From assembly GCA_028404615.1 (NCBI GenBank), contig JAOOBT010000008.1, forward strand, positions 1-36,643: a stretch of 36,643 bases of DNA. Direction: 5' to 3'. Positions 23,539 through 32,304 of the stretch are shown piece after piece. Position 1 is the first letter of the stretch; each line of letters starts with the position of its first letter. A program made the position numbers and the translations under genes. The notes below the pieces were generated by a model. That model saw nothing but the letters and a program-made list of their open reading frames with translations. It did not search any database and had not been told where the DNA came from. Origin of the DNA: Candidatus Pelagibacter sp. Lineage in GTDB: Bacteria; Pseudomonadota; Alphaproteobacteria; Pelagibacterales; Pelagibacteraceae.

Positions 23539-24555
23539 TTAAGCCGCCGATTCTTTTTCTAGGTCTTCAGACCATTCTCCTATTGAAGATAAACCGTTCA
23601 TTCTTGCTCTATGATTAAAAGCTTTTTGAATATTTTTGGTATTATTTTGATTTTTTCCAAACTCTTTTAAAGCACTAGCTTGCAAACCCCTGCCATATGA
23701 AAAGGTAATTAAAAAATTACTATCATTAATTTTATTAATTTCATTTAGATTTTTACTTGACTCTATTTCTGATTGTCCACCTGACAAAAATGCAATCCCG
23801 GGAACTTCACTAGGAACATTCTTTTTTAAACAGTCTAATGTTTTTTTTGCGATTTCTAAAGAGTTTGATTTATTTTTACATTCAGAGCCAGGTACAATCA
23901 TATTAGGTTTTAATACAGTCCCCTTTAAATCAACTTTGTGAATTTCTAGTTCATTAAAACATTCATTTAAAACGTTTGTTGTAACTTCATAACATTTATC
24001 AATATTGTGTGAACCATCCATTAACACCTCCGGTTCGACTATCGGAACCATATTTGACTCTTGAACTAATGCAGCGTATCTTGCTAGCGCGTGTGCATTC
24101 GATTTGATTGACTGAGATGAAGGAAATTTATCCGTAATTTTATATACTGCTCTCCATTTTGTAAATTTAGCACCTAAACTATAATACTCTTTTAACCTCT
24201 CTCTCAAACCATCCAAACCTTCTGTTACAGTTTCTTCACTAGATCCAGCTAAAATTTTAGCTCCCTTATCAACTTTTATTCCTGGAATAGCACCATGCTT
24301 TGAAATTAATTCAGGTATAGTTGGTCCAAATGTAGATTTTTGTTTTATTGTTTCATCAAATAGAATTACACCACCTATATAATCTTTCATTGCACTAGCA
24401 TCAAATAATGTCTGACGAAAATTCAATCTGTTTTTCTCTAAATTTTCTACATTAATACTTTTAAATCTTTTTGCTATCGTTCCTGTACTTTCATCTGCAG
24501 CCAAAATCCCTTTGCCCTTTGCGCACATTTTTTTTGCTATTTCATTTAAACTCAT
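23539..24555 (-). CDS. Class I fructose-bisphosphate aldolase
   Basis: This 338-aa aldolase of the animal/plant-like class I type has KGILAADESTGTIAKRF at 15-31, KWRAVYKI with a catalytic Lys near 133, IVEPEVL near 172-178, the Schiff-base Lys216 in GTVLKPNMIVPG and FLSGGQSE further on. It splits or makes fructose-1,6-bisphosphate without a metal ion. The gene lies 9 bases after pgk and 5 bases before thiE within the tkt-pgk-fba run, which in this clade serves glycolysis/gluconeogenesis. The C-terminus ends in acidic residues and Ala-Ala. Confidence 0.95.
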   Translation of the reverse strand: MSLNEIAKKMCAKGKGILAADESTGTIAKRFKSINVENLEKNRLNFRQTLFDASAMKDYIGGVILFDETIKQKSTFGPTIPELISKHGAIPGIKVDKGAKILAGSSEETVTEGLDGLRERLKEYYSLGAKFTKWRAVYKITDKFPSSQSIKSNAHALARYAALVQESNMVPIVEPEVLMDGSHNIDKCYEVTTNVLNECFNELEIHKVDLKGTVLKPNMIVPGSECKNKSNSLEIAKKTLDCLKKNVPSEVPGIAFLSGGQSEIESSKNLNEINKINDSNFLITFSYGRGLQASALKEFGKNQNNTKNIQKAFNHRARMNGLSSIGEWSEDLEKESAA

Positions 24556-24564
24556 AACGATTAT

Positions 24565-25755
24565 TTATTTTAAAACACTAAGGCCAGGCAAGTCTTTTCC
24601 CTCTAAGTATTCCAAAAATGCACCGCCTGCTGTTGATAAGTGAGTAAAAGAAAGTTTGTTTTTACTTTTATTAACTGCTGCAAGAGTATCTCCCCCACCT
24701 AAAACTGAAATTAGTGATTTTTCAATAGTATTTTTTGAAATATTTTCTGCAATAGACATTGTTCCTTTTAAAAAATTTTTATTTTCAAAATATCCTGCTG
24801 GTCCATTCCAAAGTACTGTATTGGAACTATCAATAATATATTTAATTTTTTTTACAGTATTAACCCCAATGTCCAAAATTATTTCGCTATTTTCAATTTG
24901 ATTTAAATTTTTATTTTTTCCCTCTCCTTCAAAAGCAGTAGAAACAACACAGTCTTCTGGTATGGTTATTTCACAATTATTTTTTTTGGCTTTCTCATAA
25001 ATTTTTTCGATAACCTTTTTTGTATTGGTCTCAACTAGAGACTTGCCAACGTTAAAATTTTTATATAGAAAAAAATTATTAGCCATAGCACCAACAATTA
25101 CCAGATTATTAACTTCTTTAATTAAATTTAAAATAACATCAATTTTGGTTGAAATTTTGGAACCTCCAATAATACATGTTACCGGCTCTTTCTTATTTTT
25201 AATAACAAGGTTTATTGCATCAATCTCTTTTTTTAAAAGGGGACCGGCAAAACTTTTATCTATAAACTTAGTTATTTTATGAATTGATGATTGTTTTCTA
25301 TGAGAACATGAAAAAGCATCATTAATATAAATATCTCCAAGAGAGGCTAATTTTTTTGAAAATTTTTCGTCGTTATTTGTTTCCTCTTCAAAGTATCTGA
25401 TATTTTCAATTAATATTACCTCCCCCTCCTTTAAATGGGAGAATTTATTGTTTATTTCATGGTCAATATTTCCTGCAAAAAAATAAACATTTGTTTGAAG
25501 TATTTTTTTTAAATATTTATAAATTGGCATCAGGGATAAATTTGGATCTTTAATTCCTCTGGGTCTACCTAGATGACTTATAATTATAACTTTTGCTTTT
25601 TTATCAATTAATTTTTTTATGAAAGGCAAACATAAAACAATTCTTGTATCATCTAAAATAATTCTATCTTTAATAGGAACGTTTAAATCTAATCTTAAAA
25701 TTATCTTTTGGTTTTGTATTTCTAAATTATTAGGAAAAAAATTTAATTTATCCAT
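24565..25755 (-). CDS. pgk: Phosphoglycerate kinase
   Basis: This 396-aa protein begins with the family motif RLDLNVPI near 21-28, has SHLGRP near 60-65, a hinge region with GGSKISTK near 196-203 and the ATP-binding LGGGDTLAA near the C-terminus. It reversibly transfers phosphate between 1,3-bisphosphoglycerate and ADP. The gene is 9 bases after tkt and 9 bases before the aldolase gene. The gap (GAPDH) gene that normally lies between tkt and pgk in related bacteria is not here. Confidence 0.96.
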   Translation of the reverse strand: MDKLNFFPNNLEIQNQKIILRLDLNVPIKDRIILDDTRIVLCLPFIKKLIDKKAKVIIISHLGRPRGIKDPNLSLMPIYKYLKKILQTNVYFFAGNIDHEINNKFSHLKEGEVILIENIRYFEEETNNDEKFSKKLASLGDIYINDAFSCSHRKQSSIHKITKFIDKSFAGPLLKKEIDAINLVIKNKKEPVTCIIGGSKISTKIDVILNLIKEVNNLVIVGAMANNFFLYKNFNVGKSLVETNTKKVIEKIYEKAKKNNCEITIPEDCVVSTAFEGEGKNKNLNQIENSEIILDIGVNTVKKIKYIIDSSNTVLWNGPAGYFENKNFLKGTMSIAENISKNTIEKSLISVLGGGDTLAAVNKSKNKLSFTHLSTAGGAFLEYLEGKDLPGLSVLK

Positions 25756-25764
25756 TAATTTAAA

Positions 25765-27747
25765 TTATTCTCTTAATTTTTTTTGAATAAAATTTGTTAT
25801 TTTCTCTTCAGACAAATCAAAATGATTATACACCTCTTTATAAGGTGCACTTTCACCGAATTGATCGATACCTAAATTTATTCCTTTGTCTTTCACATAT
25901 TTTTGCCAAGAAATGATACTCCCGGCTTCTAATGTGACTATTAAAGAATTTTGTTCAATGATATCATTACGAAAATTTTCAGGCTGCTTATCAAAAAGCT
26001 CCATACATGGCATTGAAACGACTTTTGAATCAATGTTATTTTCTTTCAGTTTTTCTTGAACTTTTAAAGCAAGCTCAACCTCGGTACCAGAAGCAACTAT
26101 AGTTACATTACTTTCATGAGAAGTAATTTTTACCACGTATGCTCCTTTTTCACATTTATTTTCTCCAGAATTTGTTGGATTAATATAAGCAACTTTTTGT
26201 CTCGATAACGCAATTGCACTAGGAGTGTTTTTACTTTTTAAAGCTATCTGCCAACATTCCAAAGTTTCGTTGATATCTGCAGGTCTAAAAACGTTTAAGT
26301 TCGGAATTGCTCTTAATCCAGCGAGTTGTTCAATGGGTTGGTGAGTAGGGCCATCTTCTCCTAAACCTATTGAGTCATGAGAGAAAATATATATAACTTT
26401 AAGACCCATCAAAGCAGATAACCTTATGGAGGGTTTACAATAATCAGAGAAAATCAAAAATGTTCCACCATAAGGAATAAGTCCACCATAAAGTGCTAAA
26501 CCATTCATTACAGCAGCCATACCATGTTCTCTAACTCCGTAATGAATATAATTTCCATCAAAGTTTTTAAAATTAATAATTTTAGAATTATTAGTTTTTG
26601 TATTATTTGACCCGCTCAGGTCGGCAGACCCCCCGATAAATTGCGGGAGTATAGCAGAAATACTTTCAATAGCTGCCATTGAGCATTGTCGAGTTGCTAA
26701 ACTTGGTTTAGAGTCAAAATATTTAATTTTTTCTTTTTCAATTATGCTCTCTAAATTTCTTAAATCAGAATTTATATAATTTTTTTCTAGCTCGTCTTTT
26801 ATTTTCGAACTTTTATTGTTGATAGTCTCCTCCCATTTCTTTTCCAAAAGTTCACCTTTTTTTCCGATCTCTCTCCATTCGTCCAGTATTTCTTGCGGTA
26901 TTTCAAATGGTTTAAAATTCCATTTTAGTTTTTTTCTAACTAATTTAATTTCTTCATCTCCTAAAGGAGAGCCATGAGAAGAAGCTTTTCCAGATTTATT
27001 GGGAGAGCCAAATCCAATTAAAGTTTTGCAAGATATAATTGTAGGTTTTTTTGCTTTTGTGGCTTTTGAAATGGCCTTTGTTATTTGTTTTTCATTATGA
27101 CCATTTATTTCTAAAAAATTCCATCCATATGACTCAAATCTTTTTTTATAATTATCTGAAACACTTAAGGAAGTTGAACCGTCAATCGAAATTTTATTGT
27201 TGTCAAAGAAAACAATTAAGTTACGTAATCTAAGATGGCCGGCTAAACTCATGGCCTCGTGACTAATACCCTCCATTAGATCTCCATCGCTGGCAATTAC
27301 ATAAGTTTTATTATTAATTACTGTAGATCCAAACTTTTTTCTTAAAATTTCCTCGGCTATTGCCATCCCAACAGAATTTCCTAATCCTTGTCCTAATGGA
27401 CCAGTTGTTGTCTCTATCCCTGTGCCTTCTTTATACTCTGGGTGACCTGCACAAATCGAATTAAGTTGTCTAAAATTTTTTATATCTTCAATTGATATAC
27501 TTTTGTAACCACTCAGATAAAGAAGCGAATAAAGCAACATTGAGCCATGGCCTGCAGATAGAATAAATCTGTCTCTATTAATCCAATTAGGATTTTTCGG
27601 ATTAAACCTCAGGTGGTATTTAAATAACACAGTTGCAACATCTGCCATTCCCATTGGCATACCCGGATGACCCGAATTTGCTTTTTGCACAGCATCAATT
27701 GATAAAAATCTTATTGCGTTAGATAATTGGTTAAATTTTACACTCAC
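25765..27747 (-). CDS. tkt: Transketolase
   Basis: This 660-aa thiamine-diphosphate enzyme has [12 protein letters not shown] near 24-35, the TPP-binding [11 protein letters not shown] near 155-165 with NNKISIDG downstream, a pyrimidine domain with YGVREHGM near 409-416, and [15 protein letters not shown]. It transfers two-carbon units in the pentose phosphate pathway. The start codon is a GTG at 27745-27747 with AGG about nine bases before it. As the first gene of the long minus-strand run, it needs a promoter in the divergent spacer at 27748-27804. Confidence 0.96.
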   Translation of the reverse strand: MSVKFNQLSNAIRFLSIDAVQKANSGHPGMPMGMADVATVLFKYHLRFNPKNPNWINRDRFILSAGHGSMLLYSLLYLSGYKSISIEDIKNFRQLNSICAGHPEYKEGTGIETTTGPLGQGLGNSVGMAIAEEILRKKFGSTVINNKTYVIASDGDLMEGISHEAMSLAGHLRLRNLIVFFDNNKISIDGSTSLSVSDNYKKRFESYGWNFLEINGHNEKQITKAISKATKAKKPTIISCKTLIGFGSPNKSGKASSHGSPLGDEEIKLVRKKLKWNFKPFEIPQEILDEWREIGKKGELLEKKWEETINNKSSKIKDELEKNYINSDLRNLESIIEKEKIKYFDSKPSLATRQCSMAAIESISAILPQFIGGSADLSGSNNTKTNNSKIINFKNFDGNYIHYGVREHGMAAVMNGLALYGGLIPYGGTFLIFSDYCKPSIRLSALMGLKVIYIFSHDSIGLGEDGPTHQPIEQLAGLRAIPNLNVFRPADINETLECWQIALKSKNTPSAIALSRQKVAYINPTNSGENKCEKGAYVVKITSHESNVTIVASGTEVELALKVQEKLKENNIDSKVVSMPCMELFDKQPENFRNDIIEQNSLIVTLEAGSIISWQKYVKDKGINLGIDQFGESAPYKEVYNHFDLSEEKITNFIQKKLRE

Positions 27748-27758
27748 TTGTAATTACC

Positions 27759-27785
27759 TATATAGACTTAAACTCACTATATCAA
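27759..27785 (-). promoter_or_regulatory. Possible tkt promoter in the divergent spacer
   Basis: On the minus strand TTGATA (27780-27785) is followed 15 bases later by TATATA (27759-27764), a short-spaced but reasonable sigma-70-like pair upstream of the tkt GTG. The 57-base spacer holds the starts of both divergent gene runs. The call is weak in DNA this A+T-rich. Confidence 0.3.
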
Positions 27786-27804
27786 TAATATGCTATATAA
27801 CTTT

Positions 27805-28128
27805 ATGAGTAATTTTGAAAAGAAAGAACAAAATTTAATCAAGCTTATTGATAAATTAAATTCAATTTCATTAAGTTATTCACAGCCAAGTTACGAACTT
27901 TCAAAAATTATATTTGAAAAAAAGGAGTTAATTATCAAAAAAAAAGAGATTGAAAAACAAAATCAAGAATTAATGAGGGAACACAAATTTTTAAAAGAAA
28001 AAATAAAAAAACTTCAATTAGAGGTAAACGAAAAATCAAAACTTGAAGAAAGATTTAATCAAGATATTGAAGAATTAAGCCAAGAAACCCAGAACTTAGC
28101 GAGCGAAATAGACAAATGGCAAATGTAA
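27805..28128 (+). CDS. Coiled-coil protein next to zapA (DUF4164-like)
   Basis: This 107-aa protein is rich in Glu, Lys and Leu and predicted to be almost entirely coiled coil from about residue 40 to the end. It has no signal peptide or membrane segment. Similar short coiled-coil proteins lie immediately before zapA in alphaproteobacteria, so a role in the FtsZ-ring neighbourhood is plausible by context only. Two in-frame ATGs exist (27790 and 27805). The later one is chosen because a TATATA box at 27794-27799 would sit inside the longer form; the choice is uncertain. The end overlaps zapA by 13 bases. Confidence 0.65.
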   Translation: MSNFEKKEQNLIKLIDKLNSISLSYSQPSYELSKIIFEKKELIIKKKEIEKQNQELMREHKFLKEKIKKLQLEVNEKSKLEERFNQDIEELSQETQNLASEIDKWQM

Positions 28129-28562
28129 ACATAAAATTTAACAATAAAGATTACCTTTTATCGTGTGATGATGGGCAAGAGGAATCGCTTAAGAAGCTAA
28201 CTAAATTTTTAGATAAAAAATATTCAGAATTAAAAGATCAATTAGGTAATATTGGAGAAAACAAATTATTACTAATTACAACTATTAAATTAATTGATGA
28301 ATATTTTGATTTAAAACAAAAAGTTACAAATCAAAAAAATAAATTAGATGAAATCTCAAAAAAATTTAAAGAAATAAAGTCCTTAGCAATTAGATACAAA
28401 GAGGACAAAGATATAGAAATAAAAAAATTGCATCAAGAGCTAGATAGTTTCAAAAAAACTATAGAGGAAAACAATTCTTTATATGAGTCAATGCTTGATA
28501 AAACCGCTCAATCATTAGAGAGAATAATTTCAAACACAGAGTCGCTGTCTAAAATACAGTAG
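28116..28562 (+). CDS. zapA: Cell division protein ZapA
   Basis: This 148-aa protein has an N-terminal beta-strand domain, VNIKFNNKDYLLSCDDGQEESLKKLTKFL, matching the ZapA globular head, followed by a long helical coiled coil to the C-terminus. ZapA tetramers crosslink FtsZ filaments at midcell. It is longer than the about 100-aa enterobacterial form, with an extended coiled tail. It overlaps the preceding gene and its stop is immediately followed by the start of the 5-formyl-THF cyclo-ligase gene, leaving no room for the 6S RNA often found at this junction. Confidence 0.88.
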   Translation: MANVNIKFNNKDYLLSCDDGQEESLKKLTKFLDKKYSELKDQLGNIGENKLLLITTIKLIDEYFDLKQKVTNQKNKLDEISKKFKEIKSLAIRYKEDKDIEIKKLHQELDSFKKTIEENNSLYESMLDKTAQSLERIISNTESLSKIQ

Positions 28563-29117
28563 ATGAGTTTAAAAAATAAACTAAGAAAAAAATACTATCT
28601 CTTGAGAAAAAAAAGGTATTTTGAAATAGATGAAAAATTTTTTTTCCCTTTAATTAAGTTTTTAAAATTAAAATTTAAAAAAAAAACTTTTAAACTAGCT
28701 TTATATTATCCTTCAAATTTTGAGTTAAATGTTCTAAAGATTTTAGAGAATCCTTATATCTTTAACAAACATACTCTTCTTCCAATTATAGGGGAAAATT
28801 ATAAAATGAATTTTTTTTCTTGGAAAAAAAATGAGGTTTTATTAATTAATAAGTATGGAATACTAGAGCCAATCAAATCTAGGGTAAAAGTCCCTGAAGT
28901 AATTCTAGTACCAATTCTAGTTTTTGATAAATTTAAATTTAGAATTGGTTATGGAAAAGGTTTTTATGATCGGTATTTAACTAAAATTATTAAAAAATAC
29001 AAAAAAATATTAACAGTTGGTGTTGCATTTTCTTTTCAAAGATATCATAAACTTCCTATTTCAAAAAACGATGTAAAGTTAGATTTAATTCTAACAGATA
29101 AAGGACTGATTGAATGA
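28563..29117 (+). CDS. 5-formyltetrahydrofolate cyclo-ligase
   Basis: This 184-aa protein carries the family motif LVPILVFDKFKFRIGYGKGFYDRYL near 117-141, with the ATP/substrate-binding GYGKGFYDR. The N-terminal KNKLRKKYYLLRKK is the basic ATP-binding start. It converts 5-formyl-THF to 5,10-methenyl-THF with ATP. The zapA-cyclo-ligase pairing is conserved in proteobacteria. The gene begins directly after the zapA stop and overlaps the phosphoesterase gene by 4 bases. It is known as ygfA or fthC in other bacteria. Confidence 0.9.
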   Translation: MSLKNKLRKKYYLLRKKRYFEIDEKFFFPLIKFLKLKFKKKTFKLALYYPSNFELNVLKILENPYIFNKHTLLPIIGENYKMNFFSWKKNEVLLINKYGILEPIKSRVKVPEVILVPILVFDKFKFRIGYGKGFYDRYLTKIIKKYKKILTVGVAFSFQRYHKLPISKNDVKLDLILTDKGLIE

Positions 29118-29920
29118 ATATATTGATATTAGGTGACATTATGGGTGCATCTGGAAGGGAAGTTTTAAGAAAAAATCTTGAAAATTTAATCAAAAAAGAA
29201 AATTTAAATTTTGTAATTATTAACGGAGAAAATTCAGCAGATGATGGTTTGGGTATAACTAAATCAATCGCAAATGAGTTTTTTAATCATGGGGTGGATG
29301 TAATAACTTCTGGAAACCATATATGGGATAAAAAAGAAACAATTGAGCATATCAATTTAGAAAATCGATTATTACGTCCTGCAAATTTACCTGAGGGATC
29401 TCCAGGTAATGGTTTTGGAGTATTTTTATCTAAAGATAAAAAATTTAAAATTGGTGTTATTAATTTGATGGGAAATGTTTATATGAGAAAGTCTGATGAT
29501 GTTTTTAAAAAAGCTATGAAACTTAGAGAGAAATTTACTCTTAAAAAAAATGTAGATTTTTTAATTGTAGATTTCCACGGTGAAATTACCAGTGAGAAAA
29601 TGGCAATTGGACATTTCTTTGATGGAAAAACTACATGTGTCGTTGGAACTCATACTCACGTTCCAACTGCCGATACTAGAATACTTGAAAATGGCACTGC
29701 ATATCAAACTGATATAGGCATGTGTGGTGATTACAATTCAGTTATTGGAATGAACAAAGAAAATTCATTAAAAAAATTTTTAAAAGAAAAAGATTTTGAT
29801 AAAAATTTTCCAGCAGATGGCGTGGGATCGTTATCAGGTTTAATCGTGGAATGTGATCACAACACAGGTTTAGCAAAAAAAGTTAGAAGATTGATTTTGG
29901 GAGGAAGTTTAAACCAATAA
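29114..29920 (+). CDS. YmdB-family metallophosphoesterase
   Basis: This 268-aa protein has the calcineurin-like metal motifs GDIMGASGRE at 7-16, INGENSADGLG-like sequence at 35-46 (ING-ENSADDGLG), SGNHIWDK near 66-73, DFHGE near 152-156 and GTHTHVPTAD near 178-187. This is the YmdB/TIGR00282 family, of which the Bacillus member has 2',3'-cyclic-nucleotide phosphodiesterase activity. The length is normal. It is located between folate and yebC genes, as in many alphaproteobacteria. The physiological substrate is not known here. Confidence 0.9.
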   Translation: MNILILGDIMGASGREVLRKNLENLIKKENLNFVIINGENSADDGLGITKSIANEFFNHGVDVITSGNHIWDKKETIEHINLENRLLRPANLPEGSPGNGFGVFLSKDKKFKIGVINLMGNVYMRKSDDVFKKAMKLREKFTLKKNVDFLIVDFHGEITSEKMAIGHFFDGKTTCVVGTHTHVPTADTRILENGTAYQTDIGMCGDYNSVIGMNKENSLKKFLKEKDFDKNFPADGVGSLSGLIVECDHNTGLAKKVRRLILGGSLNQ

Positions 29921-29922
29921 AT

Positions 29923-30651
29923 ATGGCTGGGCATTCACATTGGGCTGGAATAAAACATAAAAAAGGAAGAGCAGATAAAGAGAGGTCAAAAATATTTTCA
30001 AAACTTTCTAGAGAAATCACAGTTGCAGCAAAATTAGGTGATAAGGATCCAAACATGAACCCAAGATTAAGGGCTGCAATTCAAGCAGCAAAGCAAGCTA
30101 ACATGCCAAAAGATAATATAACAAGAGCAATTAGCAAATCCGAAATAAGTGGAAACAAGAATTATGACAGTTTAAGGTACGAGGGATTTGGACCTTCAAA
30201 TGTCGCTTTCATAATTGAGACGCTTACAGATAACAAAAATAGATCTGCATCAAGTATAAGAACCATACTACAAAAAAACGGAGGAAGATTGGGTGAGACT
30301 GGTTCAACGGCACATTTATTTTCCAATGTCGGCATAATCCATGTAGATAAAAAAAAAACAAAGGAAGAAGAAATATTTGAAATAGCAATTAATGCAGGAG
30401 CAAAAGACTGTTTAAATCTTAGCGAAAATTTTGAGATTATAACTGAAAAAGAAGACTTCTATAAAATAAAAACTGAAATTGAAAAAAAAATTGATAATTT
30501 AAATCACTCCTCTGTAGAGTGGAGACCTTTAAATTATGTAGATTTGAGCAAAGAAAAAAGTGAGCAAATTTTAGAAGTTTTAAATACATTAGATGAACTT
30601 GATGATGTGCAAAATATTTTTACAAATGCTAATTTGAAAAATTTACAATAA
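29923..30651 (+). CDS. yebC: YebC/PmpR-family transcription/translation regulator
   Basis: This 242-aa protein begins MAGHSHWAGIKHKKGRADKERSK, the near-invariant start of the YebC family, and continues with NMPKDNITRAI and YEGFGPSNVAFIIE, also signature segments. Some members bind DNA as regulators, and others act on ribosomes at proline stretches. It starts 2 bases after the phosphoesterase stop, and its stop shares a base with the resolvase start, the usual yebC-ruvC order. Confidence 0.95.
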   Translation: MAGHSHWAGIKHKKGRADKERSKIFSKLSREITVAAKLGDKDPNMNPRLRAAIQAAKQANMPKDNITRAISKSEISGNKNYDSLRYEGFGPSNVAFIIETLTDNKNRSASSIRTILQKNGGRLGETGSTAHLFSNVGIIHVDKKKTKEEEIFEIAINAGAKDCLNLSENFEIITEKEDFYKIKTEIEKKIDNLNHSSVEWRPLNYVDLSKEKSEQILEVLNTLDELDDVQNIFTNANLKNLQ

Positions 30652-31142
30652 TGAAAATCATTGGAATAGACCCGGGTTTGAGTGGAGCAATCGCGATATT
30701 AGAAAATAACAAAGTTTTAAATTTATTTGATATGCCAGTTATGTCTGAGGGAAAAAAAAACAAGAGACAATTAAATAGCTCACATTTGGTTAATCTAATT
30801 AAAGAGAATATTGAAGAAAATGAAGAGGTAGCTGTTGTTGTAGAACAAGTAAATGCTATGCCTGGTCAAGGAGTTACAAGTATGTTTAATTTCGGACAAA
30901 CTTTTGGGGCAATAAAAGGGGTTTGCGCGGCATTAGAGTTACCAATATATTTTGTAAGACCATCTAAATGGAAAAAACATTTCGAATTAATTAATTCATC
31001 AAAAGATTCAAGTAGAACAAAAGTGATAGAAATGTATCCAAAATTATCTAATCAACTGACCAAAAAAAAAGACGTAAACAAATCAGATGCTATTTTGATC
31101 GCAAGATTCTTCAGTGAAACAAGATTATCTGAAGAAAATTAA
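30651..31142 (+). CDS. RuvC-like Holliday-junction resolvase, phage-like subtype
   Basis: This 163-aa RNase H-fold nuclease has Asp7 in IGIDPGLSG, Glu65 in VVVEQVNAMPGQG, and C-terminal acidic residues Asp141 and Asp146 in KKDVNKSDAILIA. The middle FGQTFGAIKGVCAALELPI and the PSKWKKHFEL...KDSSR-K-IEMYP stretch look like RuvC-like proteins of phages and some reduced genomes, rather than the classical cellular RuvC with its QADAADALA-type end. It would cut four-way junctions. It sits in the classical ruvC position after yebC, but no ruvA or ruvB follows; tolQ starts 57 bases downstream. The fold is confident; the subtype is by memory of motif shape. Confidence 0.8.
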   Translation: MKIIGIDPGLSGAIAILENNKVLNLFDMPVMSEGKKNKRQLNSSHLVNLIKENIEENEEVAVVVEQVNAMPGQGVTSMFNFGQTFGAIKGVCAALELPIYFVRPSKWKKHFELINSSKDSSRTKVIEMYPKLSNQLTKKKDVNKSDAILIARFFSETRLSEEN

Positions 31143-31199
31143 ACCCAAATTAATTATTCACGCCAAATTCATGACACATTCTAAAAGTAATCAACTTCA

Positions 31200-31880
31200 A
31201 TGGAACAAGATATAGCAACTCAAGTAGTAGGATTAGGTGGCTCTTCAGACTTTACATTGTGGAAGCTTTTTTTAAGAGCTGACTTTGTTGTAAAATTCGT
31301 AATTATCTTGTTAATAGCTTGCTCTATTTTTTCATGGGCGTTAATTTTCGACAAGTTTAAACTTTTTAAAAACATTAATCGTTCCATTGAAGACTTTGAA
31401 AAGAAATTCTGGAAGGCAAAATCTGCAGAGAGTTTCAACAATAGCTTACCAGCAAATTCTAAAGACCCTGCCGTACTAATTTTTAAAACAGCTATGGCTG
31501 AATTGATAAAAACAAAAAGACAATCATCAGCGGTACAAGTAGCAAGAGTTGGAAGAATATTAGAAATAGCTACTGATACCGAAATGAAAAAAGTTGAGAA
31601 AAATTTTACCTTTTTAGCAACTGTAGGATCTACCGCCCCGTTTATTGGGTTGTTTGGAACAGTTTGGGGAATAATGAACTCATTTCAATCAATTGCAATT
31701 TCAAGAAACACAAGTTTAGCTATTGTTGCACCTGGAATAGCCGAAGCTTTATTTGCAACAGCTTTAGGTTTATTAGCAGCTATACCAGCTGTTGTAGCTT
31801 ACAATAAATTTAATAACGACTCACAAAAATATTTTTCAAGAGTAGAAAATTTTTCAAAAAGATTTCTTTCTATAATATAA
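31200..31880 (+). CDS. tolQ: Tol-Pal system proton channel subunit TolQ
   Basis: This 226-aa inner-membrane protein has a first hydrophobic helix at about 28-50, and two more at about 137-158 and 171-195, the layout of the MotA/TolQ/ExbB family. The conserved FLATVGSTAPFIGLFGTVWGIMNSF and IAPGIAEALFATALGLLAAIPAV-type segments are present. With TolR it uses the proton-motive force to energise TolA for outer-membrane constriction at division. The usual ybgC thioesterase gene is not upstream. TolR follows after 2 bases. Confidence 0.95.
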   Translation: MEQDIATQVVGLGGSSDFTLWKLFLRADFVVKFVIILLIACSIFSWALIFDKFKLFKNINRSIEDFEKKFWKAKSAESFNNSLPANSKDPAVLIFKTAMAELIKTKRQSSAVQVARVGRILEIATDTEMKKVEKNFTFLATVGSTAPFIGLFGTVWGIMNSFQSIAISRNTSLAIVAPGIAEALFATALGLLAAIPAVVAYNKFNNDSQKYFSRVENFSKRFLSII

Positions 31881-31882
31881 TA

Positions 31883-32296
31883 ATGGCATTTAAATTAAAT
31901 CGCTCAAAAAAAGGACCAATGAGTGAGATTAATGTAACTCCTTTTGTAGATGTTATGTTAGTTCTTTTAATTATTTTTATGGTTACAGCACCTTTATTGA
32001 CAGTAGGTGTGCAAGTAGATTTACCAGAGTCCGCGGCGGACTCACTTCCAGATGACCAAGAACCATTGACTTTAAGCATTAATTCAAAAGGTGAAATTTA
32101 TATACAAGAACACCAGGTTACTTATCAAAAAATGATCCCAAAGTTATTAGCCATTGCAAAAAATAGAACTGATACAAGAATTTATGTAAGAGGAGATAAA
32201 AATATTAATTATGGCAGAGTTCTAGAAGTCATGGGAACACTTTCTGGAGCAGGTTTCTCTAAAGTAGCTTTAATTTCAGAGCCTTATAAAAACTAG
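31883..32296 (+). CDS. tolR: Tol-Pal system protein TolR
   Basis: This 137-aa protein has a short cytoplasmic N-terminus, then EINVTPFVDVMLVLLIIFM, in which Asp23 in the single membrane helix is the proton-carrying residue of the TolR/ExbD family. A periplasmic domain of about 95 residues follows. It forms the proton channel with TolQ. It starts 2 bases after the tolQ stop and is followed after 8 bases by tolA. Confidence 0.95.
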   Translation: MAFKLNRSKKGPMSEINVTPFVDVMLVLLIIFMVTAPLLTVGVQVDLPESAADSLPDDQEPLTLSINSKGEIYIQEHQVTYQKMIPKLLAIAKNRTDTRIYVRGDKNINYGRVLEVMGTLSGAGFSKVALISEPYKN

Positions 32297-32304
32297 GATG
32301 ATCT

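Noticed and set aside
22931..23560. TPP riboswitch near thiE
   Set aside because: thiE starts 5 bases after the aldolase stop and no conserved TPP aptamer sequence is visible.
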